A DNA stretch of 64,000 nucleotides from Flavobacterium sp. 90 (GCF_004339525.1 NZ_SMGE01000001.1:4092001-4156000); one strand, 5' to 3'. Positions 52,714-61,484 are shown, counted from the stretch's first letter. The notes: a model not told the origin generated them from the letters alone. Program-made: numbers and translations.

Positions 52714-53406
52714 ATGAAAACATCTGGAAATACAATATTCATAAGCGGCGGAAGTGCCGGAATAGGATTAGCAATAGCAAAAAAGCTAAATGCAGCAGGA
52801 AATAAAATAATCATAAACGGACGTAATACGGAGCGTCTTGACAATGCATTAAAACAATTGGATAATGCGGTTGCGATACAAGGCGATTTATCTTTAGAAT
52901 CAGATCGAATTCGTATTGCAAAACAATTAAAAGAAGATTATCCGGATGTGAATATCATCATTAATAATGCTGGTGCAGCTTTTAGTTATCTTTTAAATGA
53001 AACTTTAAATGCGCACGAAAAAGCAGCTATAGAAATGAATACAAACTATTTTAGCGTAATTCATTTTACGGAACTTTTATTGCCGCATCTTTTAGAAAAA
53101 GCAGAAGCTGCAATAGTAAACATTTCCTCTATCGCTGTTTTTGGAAGTCATAAATTATTACCGACTTATGGCGCTACAAAAGCCGCATTGCACAGTTATA
53201 CCGTTGCGTTGCGATATACGTATGAAGAAGAAAAAAATCTTCAGATTTATGAAGTTTATCCACCATTGGTAAATACAGAATTTTCGGCAGAAATTGGCGG
53301 TGCTAATGGAATTCCGCCAGAAGAAGTGGCTGATGAATTATTTATTGCTCTTGAAAAAACTCAGTTTGATGTTCCGGTAGGAGATTCAAAACAATTCTTT
53401 AAATAA
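52714..53406 (+). CDS. SDR-family oxidoreductase
   Basis: A 230-aa short-chain dehydrogenase/reductase. The cofactor motif is SGGSAGIGLA (11-20), the INNAG motif follows at about 90, Ser is in VNISSIA and the catalytic pair in YGATKAAL. The C-terminus is short for the family and lacks the last helix of the usual Rossmann fold; the class resembles DltE-like reductases. Cytoplasmic NAD(P)-dependent reduction of an unknown carbonyl compound. It lies under TetR-type operator sites and 6 bp before a second SDR gene. Confidence 0.85.
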   Translation: MKTSGNTIFISGGSAGIGLAIAKKLNAAGNKIIINGRNTERLDNALKQLDNAVAIQGDLSLESDRIRIAKQLKEDYPDVNIIINNAGAAFSYLLNETLNAHEKAAIEMNTNYFSVIHFTELLLPHLLEKAEAAIVNISSIAVFGSHKLLPTYGATKAALHSYTVALRYTYEEEKNLQIYEVYPPLVNTEFSAEIGGANGIPPEEVADELFIALEKTQFDVPVGDSKQFFK

Positions 53407-53412
53407 CGAGAT

Positions 53413-54180
53413 ATGAATATCAAAGGCAAAACGATATTGATTACCGGAGGCGCTTCCGGAATTGGACTGGAATCTGCAAGACAATTTTTATCCGAAGGTG
53501 CAAATGTTATTATTACAGGTAGAAATCAGGCAAAATTAGACGCTGCAAAAAAGACATTACCATTATTGACAATTATAAAAAGTGATGTTGAAAATCCGGA
53601 AGATGCTAAGGCACTTTTAGAGAAAGTAACTATTTTAGGTGGAATCGATATTTTGTACAATAATGCCGGAGTTGGAAGTCCGGCGCTTAATCTTGGAATC
53701 GCAAACGATCAAATCCTGAAAAATGCAGTTTATGAAATGAACATCAATTATTTTGGTGTGATAAGATTGAATAATCTTTTCATAAACATGCTGAAATCAC
53801 GAAATGAAGCTGCGATAATCAATACAACTTCGATTTTGAGTTTGGTTCCGGCGCTTGAAGAACCAACTTATGCAGCAACAAAAACGGCTTTGAGTTTTTA
53901 TACCAGAACGCTTAGAAAGAATTTAGAGATTTTGAATAGCAATGTAAAAGTATTCGAATTGCTTCCTCCGGTTGTCGCAACAGAAATGACAGCCAACAGA
54001 AGTGATAAGAAAATGACACCGGAACAATTGGTAAAAGCACTTATTTCGGGGCTTAAAAACGATCAATTTACAATTAGAGTAGGTGATGCAAAATTGCTTT
54101 ATATTGTGAGTAGATTTTTTCCAAAGTTAGCCTTCAATTTAGTGAATCCTAAGAAGATATACGCAAGCCTAAAACAATAA
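53413..54180 (+). CDS. SDR-family oxidoreductase
   Basis: A 255-aa SDR with cofactor motif TGGASGIGLE (11-20), YNNAGVG, Ser in NTTSILS and the YAATKTAL catalytic segment. It resembles the gene just upstream in length, layout and C-terminal QFTIRVGDAKLLY (compare QFDVPVGDSKQFF), so the two probably arose by duplication and may form related dimers. Substrate unknown. Middle gene of the TetR-controlled unit. Confidence 0.87.
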   Translation: MNIKGKTILITGGASGIGLESARQFLSEGANVIITGRNQAKLDAAKKTLPLLTIIKSDVENPEDAKALLEKVTILGGIDILYNNAGVGSPALNLGIANDQILKNAVYEMNINYFGVIRLNNLFINMLKSRNEAAIINTTSILSLVPALEEPTYAATKTALSFYTRTLRKNLEILNSNVKVFELLPPVVATEMTANRSDKKMTPEQLVKALISGLKNDQFTIRVGDAKLLYIVSRFFPKLAFNLVNPKKIYASLKQ

Positions 54181-54201
54181 TTTGAACTTTAATACTATAA
54201 A

Positions 54202-55203
54202 ATGAAAGCATTTATAATTAATAAATACAGCAAAAACGGAGCGTTGCAACTTGCAGATGTGCCTGTTCCTGAATTAAAAGACAACGATGTTTTAGTAGAT
54301 GTTTATGCAGCAGGAGTAAACCTTTTGGATTCTAAAATAAAGGCAGGAGAATTCAAACTTATTTTACCTTATAAACTTCCTTTAATTTTAGGACATGATG
54401 TAGCCGGAATTATTACAAAGGTTGGAAAAAACGTTAAGAATTTTAAAGTTGGTGATGAAGTTTATTCCCGTCCGTCAGATCATCGCATTGGTACATTTGC
54501 CGAAACGATTGCCATAAATGAAAAAGATGTTGCCCACAAACCAAAGAATCTTACTATGGAAGAAGCAGCTTCAATTCCGTTAGTGGCTTTGACCGCATGG
54601 CAGGTTTTGGTTGAAATAGCAAAAGTTAAACAAGGAAAAAAAGTATTTATTCAGGCAGGTTCCGGAGGAGTTGGAACAATTGCAATTCAACTTGCAAAAC
54701 ATTTAGGAGCTGAGGTTGCTACAACCGCAAGTGCCAAAAGTTTTGATTTCCTTGAAAAACTCGGAGCCGATGTTATTATTGATTATAAAAATAGTGATTT
54801 CGAAAGCCGATTAAGTAATTATGATGTTGTATTGAACAGTCAGGATCAAAAAACACTTGAAAAATCGTTGCGAATATTAAGATCAGGCGGAAAACTAATT
54901 TCGATTTCGGGACCGCCAACGCCAGATTTTGCTAAAGAAATTAAAGCGCCGTGGTTTGTAAAAATCATCCTTTCGCTGATAAGTTCAGGTATTCGTAAAA
55001 AAGCCTCTGCTAAAAATGTAGCTTATTCTTTTTTATTCATGAAAGCCGATGGCGAGCAATTAAGCAAAATCACGACGCTTATAGAAGCAGGAATAATTAA
55101 ACCGGTTTTAGATAAAGTTTTCTCTTTCGAAGCAACAAATGAAGCTTTATCTTATGTTGAAAGTGGTCGCGCCAAAGGTAAAGTTGTTATTAAATTAAAA
55201 TAA
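54202..55203 (+). CDS. NADP-dependent MDR oxidoreductase
   Basis: A 333-aa medium-chain reductase of the quinone oxidoreductase type, with the N-terminal DVLVDVYAAGVNLLDSKI, the substrate-side LILGHDVAGII and nucleotide motif IQAGSGGVGTIAIQLAK. Catalytic zinc ligands are absent. It is a paralogue of the reductase at 2165 (same superfamily branch, similar motifs). Last gene of the TetR-SDR-SDR unit, probably reducing quinones or unsaturated carbonyls. Confidence 0.87.
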   Translation: MKAFIINKYSKNGALQLADVPVPELKDNDVLVDVYAAGVNLLDSKIKAGEFKLILPYKLPLILGHDVAGIITKVGKNVKNFKVGDEVYSRPSDHRIGTFAETIAINEKDVAHKPKNLTMEEAASIPLVALTAWQVLVEIAKVKQGKKVFIQAGSGGVGTIAIQLAKHLGAEVATTASAKSFDFLEKLGADVIIDYKNSDFESRLSNYDVVLNSQDQKTLEKSLRILRSGGKLISISGPPTPDFAKEIKAPWFVKIILSLISSGIRKKASAKNVAYSFLFMKADGEQLSKITTLIEAGIIKPVLDKVFSFEATNEALSYVESGRAKGKVVIKLK

Positions 55204-55254
55204 AGAATGTGTTGAGGAAAAAGTGATAATAGTATAGCATTAAACCGCAAAGTT

Positions 55255-55360
55255 TTTGTCATTTCGACCGAAGGGAGAAATCACACGAGAAGCTCCGCAA
55301 TCAAAATCGCCAATCTTTGTTGAATCCCGCGTGTGATTTCTCCTCCGTCGAAATGACAAA
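55255..55360. repeat. Long palindromic repeat, intact copy
   Basis: Arms of about 31 bp with few mismatches: left begins TTTGTCATTTCGACCGAAGG at 55255, right ends at 55360 with TCGAAATGACAAA. The loop contains CGCCAATCTTTGTTGAATC. It matches the IS-interrupted copy at 50661-51808 and is related in its outer part to 33921-34012. It is downstream of the MDR gene and could terminate transcription. Confidence 0.8.
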
Positions 55361-55390
55361 CTAGGCGAAAATATTGTTATGAAAATAATT

Positions 55391-55472
55391 GCCCTAGCCC
55401 CGATAGAAGTGGAAATCCTTTTGTGGCGGTGTTCGCCATAAAAGATTGAAACGAATAGCGGGATTAGCTCCT
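55391..55472 (+). ncRNA. Structured repeat, candidate RNA element (copy 2 of 2)
   Basis: Second copy of the element at 4060-4151, with GATAGAAGTGGAAATCC, stem CTTTTGTGGCG (55418-55428) with CGCCATAAAAG (55434-55444), and GATTGAAACGAATAGCG. Compared with copy 1 (CTTTTGTGCCG with CGGCACAAAAG) the stem bases differ on both sides while pairing is kept, apart from one G-U. The outer stem is weaker here. Confidence 0.45.
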
Positions 55473-55514
55473 AAAAAAATGCACTTAACGCTTTAAACAA
55501 TATTTTTTTAGAAA

Positions 55515-55712
55515 ATTAATCACACACATCCAGTTTAAAATGAGCACCAAAATTACCGAGTAGTTATAAATGAAAACGCTGTAATTTTCATTCATTGTGG
55601 CCCTATAAAGTAATTTTAACGAAAATCAATTATGATTTAAATTCGGAATTGGAATTTAACTGATTTAAGCCAAAACCGAATGCTTGTTTTGAATTGGATG
55701 TGTGTGATTAAT
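55515..55712. mobile_element. MITE-like non-coding element
   Basis: A 198-bp A/T-rich segment bounded by perfect 18-bp inverted repeats ATTAATCACACACATCCA (55515-55532) and its complement (55695-55712). The similarity continues inward imperfectly for about 13 more bases (TTnAAAAnnAGC). The outermost ATTAAT is itself palindromic, so it may be a target duplication flanking an element of 186 bp. No gene inside. Confidence 0.6.
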
Positions 55713-55759
55713 AATTTTAATGAATAAAAGAACTAAAATCTCAAAGTCAGATTTCTCTA

Positions 55760-55860
55760 GTCGATACTCTATCATCTATAATCTTGCTTCTATATTCTTT
55801 CATCTATATTCTTTCATCTATAATCTATAATCTATAATCTTTCCTCTTTCCTCTATTCTT
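55760..55860. repeat. Pyrimidine-rich tandem repeat tract
   Basis: Imperfect tandem units of TTCTTTCATCTATA and CTATAAT, ending in TTTCCTCTTTCCTCTATTC. The tract reaches the stop codon of the M23 gene at 55853. Probably slippage-prone simple sequence. Confidence 0.6.
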
Positions 55861-56554
55861 TCTTAATTCTCTGCCCCGTAACTGGTTCTCCTCTTTCTTT
55901 AAAAATAGTATCGGCATAGTAGTTTAAGAATTGCATAGGAAGCCCAACGCCAGTCGAACTTGACGCTGTTGTTTGCAAATGATAATGAAGATGTGGTCCT
56001 GTAGAATTCCCACTGTTTCCAACCTGACCAACCATTTGACCTCTTACTACATTATCTCCTTCCTTTACGATTATTGAACCTTTTTTGAAGTGAACCATAC
56101 ACGAAAATTCTCCATTTAAATGATCGATAATAATATAGTTTCCCCAAGCTTGTTTACTGTTTAGAACTCCCGGAACATTGTCTTCGATGTTGTTTACAAC
56201 GGCAACGATTTTTCCGTCTCCTGGTGCATTTAAACGTTTTCCGAAACAATAATGATCTTCATTTTTGGTTCCGTCTCCCGAAAATCCTTTTCCATTGATT
56301 ACCTGAACAATATCCAGCGCATATCTTTGATGACGATGAGGTGCAAAATGATGGTTTTGTTCTAATGTTTTTCCTCCCGCAACGATATACCATTCACCGT
56401 CAAAAGGCAGTTCTAATGTGGTTTTTGTTTTGTAATTCAGGTAAATATCTTCGTCTAACTTGCCATCATCGCCAATTAATGTATCAGCGCAAGAGATCAA
56501 TAAAAGAATTAATGTAAAAGTAAAAGTGTAAGCTGTAGCTTTGATTAGTTTCAT
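55853..56554 (-). CDS. M23-family metallopeptidase lipoprotein
   Basis: A 233-aa lipoprotein (lipobox LLISC, Cys22) with a LytM/M23 domain at about 60-215. The zinc motifs are visible: HRHQRYALD and the C-terminal GPHLHYH, with QVGNSGNSTG before it. Such enzymes cleave peptide cross-links of peptidoglycan; the acidic stretch GDDGKLDED follows the lipid anchor. It follows a small barrel protein gene by 2 bp, so the two are cotranscribed. Confidence 0.88.
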   Translation of the reverse strand: MKLIKATAYTFTFTLILLLISCADTLIGDDGKLDEDIYLNYKTKTTLELPFDGEWYIVAGGKTLEQNHHFAPHRHQRYALDIVQVINGKGFSGDGTKNEDHYCFGKRLNAPGDGKIVAVVNNIEDNVPGVLNSKQAWGNYIIIDHLNGEFSCMVHFKKGSIIVKEGDNVVRGQMVGQVGNSGNSTGPHLHYHLQTTASSSTGVGLPMQFLNYYADTIFKERGEPVTGQRIKKE

Positions 56555-56556
56555 AA

Positions 56557-57285
56557 TTAAAATTTATAGTTAATACCAAGATTTAGTTGATGTTGCAATT
56601 CTCTGTAAGAACTTAATACTTGAAGTCGCGAATAATTGAAGTTATAGTTTGCTTTTACATCAAAATGATTAGAAAGTTTGTAGCCATATTCTAAATCCCA
56701 TACGACGCTTTGGTAAGTGTCCAGACTATATAACTTACCTTCGGCATTGGTAAGCCTTAATAACACAACAGGAAGCGTTAGTTTTGATGCTAAATATTGT
56801 CTATCATCTATTTGATAACTAAATCGGCCTTTGATACCAAATTCCTGATGAAAAGTAAAATAGTTCTCGTCATGAGTTGGAGAATAATCTCCGTTGAGAT
56901 AAGTAGAAGTATTAGTTTGCGATTGAAGACCTACATGTACAGCAAACTGATTTTTATTGTAAACCTGTTTGAGATACGAAAAACCGACACCAATTTTAGA
57001 ATAATCTGTGTTTAGGTTTGATAATACATCTGTTTTTAATTCGGCTTTGAGATAATCGAGTTTTACTTCAAATAGATTTTGTTTTTTGCTGGTTCGGGTA
57101 TAGCCTAATTTATAAACTAAACCTTCGTATTCATACATTCTTACCGGAGCAAATTCGAGATTTTTTAAGAAACCAAAATCATTTCCAACAGAAAATTCCA
57201 GTTGGTTCTTTTTTGGAGTTGTTTGTGATTGAACAGCTACTGCAGACAAAATCGCAGTAGTAAAAAGGATTCGATTTAATTTCAT
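56557..57285 (-). CDS. Small outer-membrane beta-barrel protein, unknown function
   Basis: About 242 aa with a signal peptide (ILFTTAILSAVAVQSQ). Amphipathic strands alternate with turns throughout (for example FEVKLDYLKAEL, KIGVGFSYLKQVY, LASKLTLPVVLLRL), and the last strand HQLNLGINYKF ends in Phe, the usual barrel-assembly signal. Function not recognised. An ATG two codons upstream (57291) is also possible; 57285 starts with MKLN before the hydrophobic core. It is cotranscribed with the M23 lipoprotein and lies 96 bp downstream of an AraC-type regulator gene on the same strand. Confidence 0.65.
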   Translation of the reverse strand: MKLNRILFTTAILSAVAVQSQTTPKKNQLEFSVGNDFGFLKNLEFAPVRMYEYEGLVYKLGYTRTSKKQNLFEVKLDYLKAELKTDVLSNLNTDYSKIGVGFSYLKQVYNKNQFAVHVGLQSQTNTSTYLNGDYSPTHDENYFTFHQEFGIKGRFSYQIDDRQYLASKLTLPVVLLRLTNAEGKLYSLDTYQSVVWDLEYGYKLSNHFDVKANYNFNYSRLQVLSSYRELQHQLNLGINYKF

Positions 57286-57381
57286 ATACAATTGAGATGA
57301 TTAAGTTGATTATCATGGTCAAAAGTATGGGAAGCTAAAACAGTCAAGGGTTCAATACCTTAAGACTAAACAAATCCGTAC

Positions 57382-58527
57382 TTATTTATGGGTATTCCGA
57401 TAGGTATTTGGCGTCATTCCGGTTGCTTTTTTGAAAGCGTTATGAAATGTAGTTTTCGAAGTAAAACCAGATTCCAGGCCAATTGCGAGAAGACTGTACT
57501 TTTCGTATTCAGAATCCAGAATCATTTTCTTTACCGCTTCGACACGATAATTGTTAATGTAGTTTGCAAAATTATCTCCTGTAATTGCATTTACAACTTG
57601 CGAAACATATCCAGCACTTATGCCTAATTGTTCTGCAACTTTTTCCCGGTTTAAAGTGTGGTCTCTATAAATTTGATGTACTTCAAAAAGTATTTCCAGC
57701 TTCTTGAAATGCGGATTTTCTTTTGTGAGTAATTCCAAATTGTTTATTTCACTTTCCTTTTTAAGGATAATATTTTCAGAAAAGTCTTCGGCGCAAGCGG
57801 GAATTTTTTTATTCAGCAAAGAAGCAATTCCTTCCTGATCACTCGCCAGTCTGTATTTAAAGATGCCGTAATAGGAGGTAAGATGAATTAAAAGTGTCGA
57901 AAACAGCGCCAGTAAAACCATACAATTTGAAACGTCATATTGAAAAGCGAAGTATACCAGAATAGCTAATAACCAGGAAACGGGTATTATAAAAGCTTGT
58001 ATCCAAAAAAAGGTGATCCATTTCTTTTCTTGTTTATCCTTCGAAAACTTGATGAATCGATACGTGTAAATCGCCATGAAAGGCAGGAATAAAAGAATAA
58101 TAAAAAAATCGAGGTCTTTTAAACTTTCTATGGCGCTTTTTACGGAAACAGGAATTTTGAAAATATGAGCAACAACATCACAATCGTAAAAAACATTTGT
58201 TACAGTCGAATAAATAAAAGGAATAAACAACAATCGATTTTTTTTGGAATTCCTTATTGGATGATTTACCTGATGTACGATAAAAAGAAAAATAAAAACG
58301 GGAAAAACAAACATCCATTCTATGTCATCAATAAAACGTAAAACGGGAAAAGGCTCATATAATTCTAATCTTTCGAGTACAAGATTGAGAATAAGCAGCG
58401 ATAATGTAAATATTGCATAAGACAAGTATTTATTTGCAATACTGTAAAATAATGGTGATTTTAAAATGATGAATCCCAGAACTATTCCCTGAAAAATTGC
58501 GATGCTAAGAAGTATATTAAAAATCAA
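57382..58527 (-). CDS. AraC-family regulator with membrane-spanning N-terminus
   Basis: A 381-aa protein. The first 230 residues contain about seven hydrophobic helices (for example ILLSIAIFQGIVLGFIIL, WMFVFPVFIFLFIVH and FIIPVSWLLAILVYFAF). The C-terminal 100 residues are an AraC helix-turn-helix (REKVAEQLGISAGYVSQVVNAI and LLAIGLESGFTSKTTFHNAFKKATGMTPNTYR). This membrane-bound design is common in Bacteroidota, with unknown ligands. Its position suggests control of the barrel-M23 pair downstream. Confidence 0.85.
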   Translation of the reverse strand: MIFNILLSIAIFQGIVLGFIILKSPLFYSIANKYLSYAIFTLSLLILNLVLERLELYEPFPVLRFIDDIEWMFVFPVFIFLFIVHQVNHPIRNSKKNRLLFIPFIYSTVTNVFYDCDVVAHIFKIPVSVKSAIESLKDLDFFIILLFLPFMAIYTYRFIKFSKDKQEKKWITFFWIQAFIIPVSWLLAILVYFAFQYDVSNCMVLLALFSTLLIHLTSYYGIFKYRLASDQEGIASLLNKKIPACAEDFSENIILKKESEINNLELLTKENPHFKKLEILFEVHQIYRDHTLNREKVAEQLGISAGYVSQVVNAITGDNFANYINNYRVEAVKKMILDSEYEKYSLLAIGLESGFTSKTTFHNAFKKATGMTPNTYRNTHK

Positions 58528-58872
58528 TATTTATGTGTATTGGTTAGAATTTAAAGACCCGATAAATGCAGTAATGTTTTATTATAAGCTTAATTTTTTG
58601 ACGAAAATATGTCTAAATTGTCTTACTTACTGTTAAATCGAACACAATAAAAACTAAAAGAAATACAAATAAATCTGTTTTGATTTTTATGTTAAAATAT
58701 TAGAAGGAGATTAATTTTATATAACAAAATTCACTCAGATCAAGTGGCTTTTTGTTTTTCATTTTTCTTGTATAACTTCAGATTAAGAAAAATTGAATTA
58801 TGTTTAAAAATTCCCAAAATGTATCTCCATTTTAAAAAGTTAATGTAATTTACACCAACTAAAATTATTGTT
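58528..58872. other. Gap with terminator remnant
   Basis: 345 A/T-rich bases between the AraC regulator and the 55-aa gene. TTCACTCAGATCAAGTGGC followed by TTTTTG (58730-58755) resembles the GCCACTC/GAGTGGC terminators elsewhere in the window but has lost most of its left arm. No other structure or gene seen. Confidence 0.4.
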
Positions 58873-59040
58873 ATGACACGACAAAGTATATATTTGATTA
58901 AACAAGTCCGTTCACAAGAAGAATACTATGAGTTTGTGAGAGCTAAAATAGATAAGGGAGAAAAAAGCGGTTTATCAAAAAAACAAACCAGAGAAGAAAT
59001 GTTAGCAGAATTTAAAAAAGACTTGCCTGATTTACAGTAA
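58873..59040 (+). CDS. Small hypothetical protein (55 aa)
   Basis: A 55-aa charged protein, MTRQSIYLIKQVRSQEEYY at the start and EKSGLSKKQTREEMLAEFKK near the end. It has no signal peptide and no cysteine. It reads like a helical, possibly ribbon-helix-helix type antitoxin-like peptide (the AKIDKGEKSGLS segment recalls the tails of ParD-type proteins), but no partner toxin is adjacent. The frame is clean and starts after a plausible spacer. It is convergent with the hotdog-fold gene at 59083. Not recognised with confidence. Confidence 0.5.
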   Translation: MTRQSIYLIKQVRSQEEYYEFVRAKIDKGEKSGLSKKQTREEMLAEFKKDLPDLQ

Positions 59041-59082
59041 AATTATTTTTTACAAGATTTATATTTGATGAAAATAATTGGT

Positions 59083-59484
59083 TTACAAAGTGTTATTCAT
59101 TTTAAAATGCTTCAAAATTTGTTTTGGCGCAGCAATAACTTCTCTCCGAATTGAATCAAACCATTCTACTTCTTTAGTAACTTCTGCGCAACATTCGTTT
59201 TTTGAATTGAAAAAACAGCTTTTAATACTGATTTTATCATCAATATAACAATGTTGAATCTGCACGAAAAAAGCTTCGGTAAACATTAGATTTTTGTGGG
59301 AGACTAATGCGTGATTTCCTTCTTGCAATCCCAGATGCAAAGCATTGAGTTTCTCTCTTGAAAATCCGTTAGAAAATAGAAAATGATATAATAATCGAAG
59401 TGTATAGGAGATGTAGGCACTATCTTCCATGACCATAAAATCATTTACATCTTCGCCGGAAACAACATAATTTTTGCAGATCAT
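59083..59484 (-). CDS. Hotdog-fold thioesterase-like protein
   Basis: A 133-aa protein with a layout typical of the 4HBT/hotdog fold: an N-terminal helix (MEDSAYISYTLRLLYHFLFSNGFSREKLNALHLG) followed by strands LMFTEAFFVQIQHCYIDD, KISIKSCFFNSKNECCAEVTKEVEWFD. Proteins of this type bind or hydrolyse acyl-CoA or acyl-ACP. The catalytic residue cannot be assigned by eye, and the helix order is that of acyl-ACP thioesterase-like members. It appears monocistronic. Confidence 0.55.
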   Translation of the reverse strand: MICKNYVVSGEDVNDFMVMEDSAYISYTLRLLYHFLFSNGFSREKLNALHLGLQEGNHALVSHKNLMFTEAFFVQIQHCYIDDKISIKSCFFNSKNECCAEVTKEVEWFDSIRREVIAAPKQILKHFKMNNTL

Positions 59485-59503
59485 TTTAAGTGTAGTTAAG
59501 ATT

Positions 59504-59540
59504 AAAAAAAAAGAGGTCAGTTTAGTATGAAACTGACCTC
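59504..59540 (-). terminator. Terminator of the YceI operon
   Basis: Perfect 11-bp arms GAGGTCAGTTT (plus-strand 59513-59523) and AAACTGACCTC (59530-59540), with a run of T on the minus strand (complement of 59504-59512). It serves the minus-strand operon that ends at 59647. Confidence 0.85.
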
Positions 59541-59646
59541 ATAACATTAGTCATGTTTGCTGATCTTCCAAAATCAAAATAAATAATTTAGCTAATATTT
59601 AGTGGGTAACATCTATTATCTAAACATTTTATTTTATTAAAGGCGA

Positions 59647-60201
59647 TCAATTGGTTAGTAGAAAGTTGTAACTGATTTTTATCTTATCAGCAATTTTTTT
59701 TCTGACAAGATTTGGTATTTCGATGTCATAATCTTCCGGTTTTACTTCAAATGAACCTACGGCAATTACTCCGTTGGCACCTTTTGAAATTTTTACGATT
59801 ACGTTAACAGGTTTTGTTTTTCCGTGAATCGTAAGATCTCCTTTTAAAGTAAAATTTTTAGCCGTGTTTGAAATTTTAGAAATATCAAAATCGTCTATTT
59901 TACCTTTCAAAGTTGCTTTTGAGAACTTTTCAGAATCCATATAATTTTCATTGAAATGTTCTTCCATTAAAGCAACCTTAAAACGAAAACCTTTTATAAG
60001 AACCAATGCCGCAAAATCTCCTGTCGATTGGTCTAAAACTGCAGATACACTTTTGTTTTCGGCAGCAACTTCTTCATTATTTGGCGTTGAAGCCTGAAAT
60101 TTTATACTTCCTGTTTTTGTGATCAGTTTTTGTGCAAATCCATCTGTATTCACAGCAATAATTAGCAGGAATGCAAATAAATTAAGAAACGATTTTTTCA
60201 T
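59647..60201 (-). CDS. YceI-family periplasmic protein
   Basis: A 184-aa protein with a signal peptide (LLIIAVNTDGFAQ) and a YceI lipocalin-like barrel: TGSIKFQASTPNNEEVAAENKSVSAVLD, EHFNENYMDSEKFSKATLKGKI, and LTIHGKTKPVNVIVKI. YceI proteins bind isoprenoids or other lipids, and members are often found with electron-transport genes. Last gene of a minus-strand operon with a monohaem cytochrome, a DUF5777 protein and an OB-fold protein. Confidence 0.88.
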   Translation of the reverse strand: MKKSFLNLFAFLLIIAVNTDGFAQKLITKTGSIKFQASTPNNEEVAAENKSVSAVLDQSTGDFAALVLIKGFRFKVALMEEHFNENYMDSEKFSKATLKGKIDDFDISKISNTAKNFTLKGDLTIHGKTKPVNVIVKISKGANGVIAVGSFEVKPEDYDIEIPNLVRKKIADKIKISYNFLLTN

Positions 60202-60206
60202 AATAA

Positions 60207-60611
60207 TTAATTTTCTTTTAATCCGTCAGTATTCCATTTTACAATTAAGTCAATATTGGTCTGAGACATTCTTCCGCCTTGAGGCATAAGTCCCTGTTGA
60301 CCATTTTGCAACTGAATTCGATTTAATAAACCAGCGTTTTGAACCGCCGTTTTAACTTGGTCATAAGTCGTTAAAGGCCTGAAAGAAGCCGATCCGCTAC
60401 TGGAGTGACAACCGGCACAACTTGCATCAATAATAGATTTTACATCTTTATTGTAAGTAAGTGCTGTGGGAGTTGTTGGATTAGTTGGATTAGTCGGATT
60501 TGTTGGAGGAGTTCCTGTATCTATTGGTTTCTCGATATCCTGGTAAGTATCAGAATCACTACAGCTTGCAAATGCTGCCAGTAAAATTGTAAGTGCTAAT
60601 GTTTTTTTCAT
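60207..60611 (-). CDS. Monohaem cytochrome c-like lipoprotein
   Basis: A 134-aa lipoprotein (lipobox FASC, Cys17) with one haem c motif CAGCH (65-69). A Met in GLMPQGGRM near the C-terminus is the probable second axial ligand. A linker of TNPT repeats (about 36-50) separates the lipid anchor from the cytochrome domain. It should be tethered to the outer or inner membrane, with the haem on the outside of the cytoplasm. Its operon partners suggest a short electron-transfer or sensing role. Confidence 0.85.
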   Translation of the reverse strand: MKKTLALTILLAAFASCSDSDTYQDIEKPIDTGTPPTNPTNPTNPTTPTALTYNKDVKSIIDASCAGCHSSSGSASFRPLTTYDQVKTAVQNAGLLNRIQLQNGQQGLMPQGGRMSQTNIDLIVKWNTDGLKEN

Positions 60612-60634
60612 GATTTTTTATTTGTTTGTAGTTA

Positions 60635-61477
60635 TTAAAATACTCGGTAGAGGTTAAAGCCGAAAAAGAAGTCTCCTTTGCCCCAATTTCCGGAAGCATT
60701 GGTAAGATATCCGCTCTCACTCATCGATTGAGAATTGGTAAAGATTAACTGAAATACGTGTCCGCCGGTTTCGACATCAAGACCTACAGAAAGTGGATTT
60801 TTGTAAAACTCAGGTTTATCAAAATTGTGCATGTATTCTAAATTCACAGACAATCTTTTGGTGATTTTATAACGTCCGCCTCCACCAAAAGAAAACTGAT
60901 TGTCTCTTTCGATATCAGGATTGTAAAGGTTTTTGTGTATAAATGAAGGCACTATTTCTAAGGATAGTTTTTGACCTATTTTTCTGGAAATCAGTAATTG
61001 TTGTACATAAGTCAAACGATCGTTAAATTCTAAACGTGGATATTGATCTTTTTCTAAAAACGTATTGATATCCGCAACGCTGTACCCAACAATATCAACC
61101 GGGAAATTAGCACTTTGTCTTGCCATTCGGTATTTTACTCCGGTTTCGTACATTTTGTTTAATGTATGTCTGGATAAACTAACAGACAACCAATCTGTAA
61201 CGCCGTAAATACCGCCCAATTTTGTGGTAGCATTGTCAAGACCAAAAAAGCTGTCAAAGCCATTTTTAACACTTCCAAAACGGTGAGAAACCACAAAATA
61301 GAACTCTTTTTTTGCAGCCATTTTTGTGGTCTGTAACGTTACGAGTTGTAAAGCTTTGAAAGTTGCGGTAGAATACGTGTCTTCTACCTGAGTAGAATCA
61401 AGGCTTTTTAATAAATCATCTTGCGAATAAGACATCGTGACTAGAAAAAGGCAGATTGTAACTAGAAATTTTTTCAT
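60635..61477 (-). CDS. DUF5777-family beta-barrel protein
   Basis: A 280-aa protein with a signal peptide (ICLFLVTMSYSQ) and many amphipathic strands (for example EFYFVVSHRFGSV, KLSLEIVPSFIHKNLYNP, GDFFFGFNLYRVF). The region from SHRFGSV to KMYETGVKYRMA is the DUF5777 signature. Probably an outer-membrane barrel; function unknown. It sits between the cytochrome gene and the OB-fold gene. Confidence 0.75.
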   Translation of the reverse strand: MKKFLVTICLFLVTMSYSQDDLLKSLDSTQVEDTYSTATFKALQLVTLQTTKMAAKKEFYFVVSHRFGSVKNGFDSFFGLDNATTKLGGIYGVTDWLSVSLSRHTLNKMYETGVKYRMARQSANFPVDIVGYSVADINTFLEKDQYPRLEFNDRLTYVQQLLISRKIGQKLSLEIVPSFIHKNLYNPDIERDNQFSFGGGGRYKITKRLSVNLEYMHNFDKPEFYKNPLSVGLDVETGGHVFQLIFTNSQSMSESGYLTNASGNWGKGDFFFGFNLYRVF

Positions 61478-61484
61478 AAATAGA

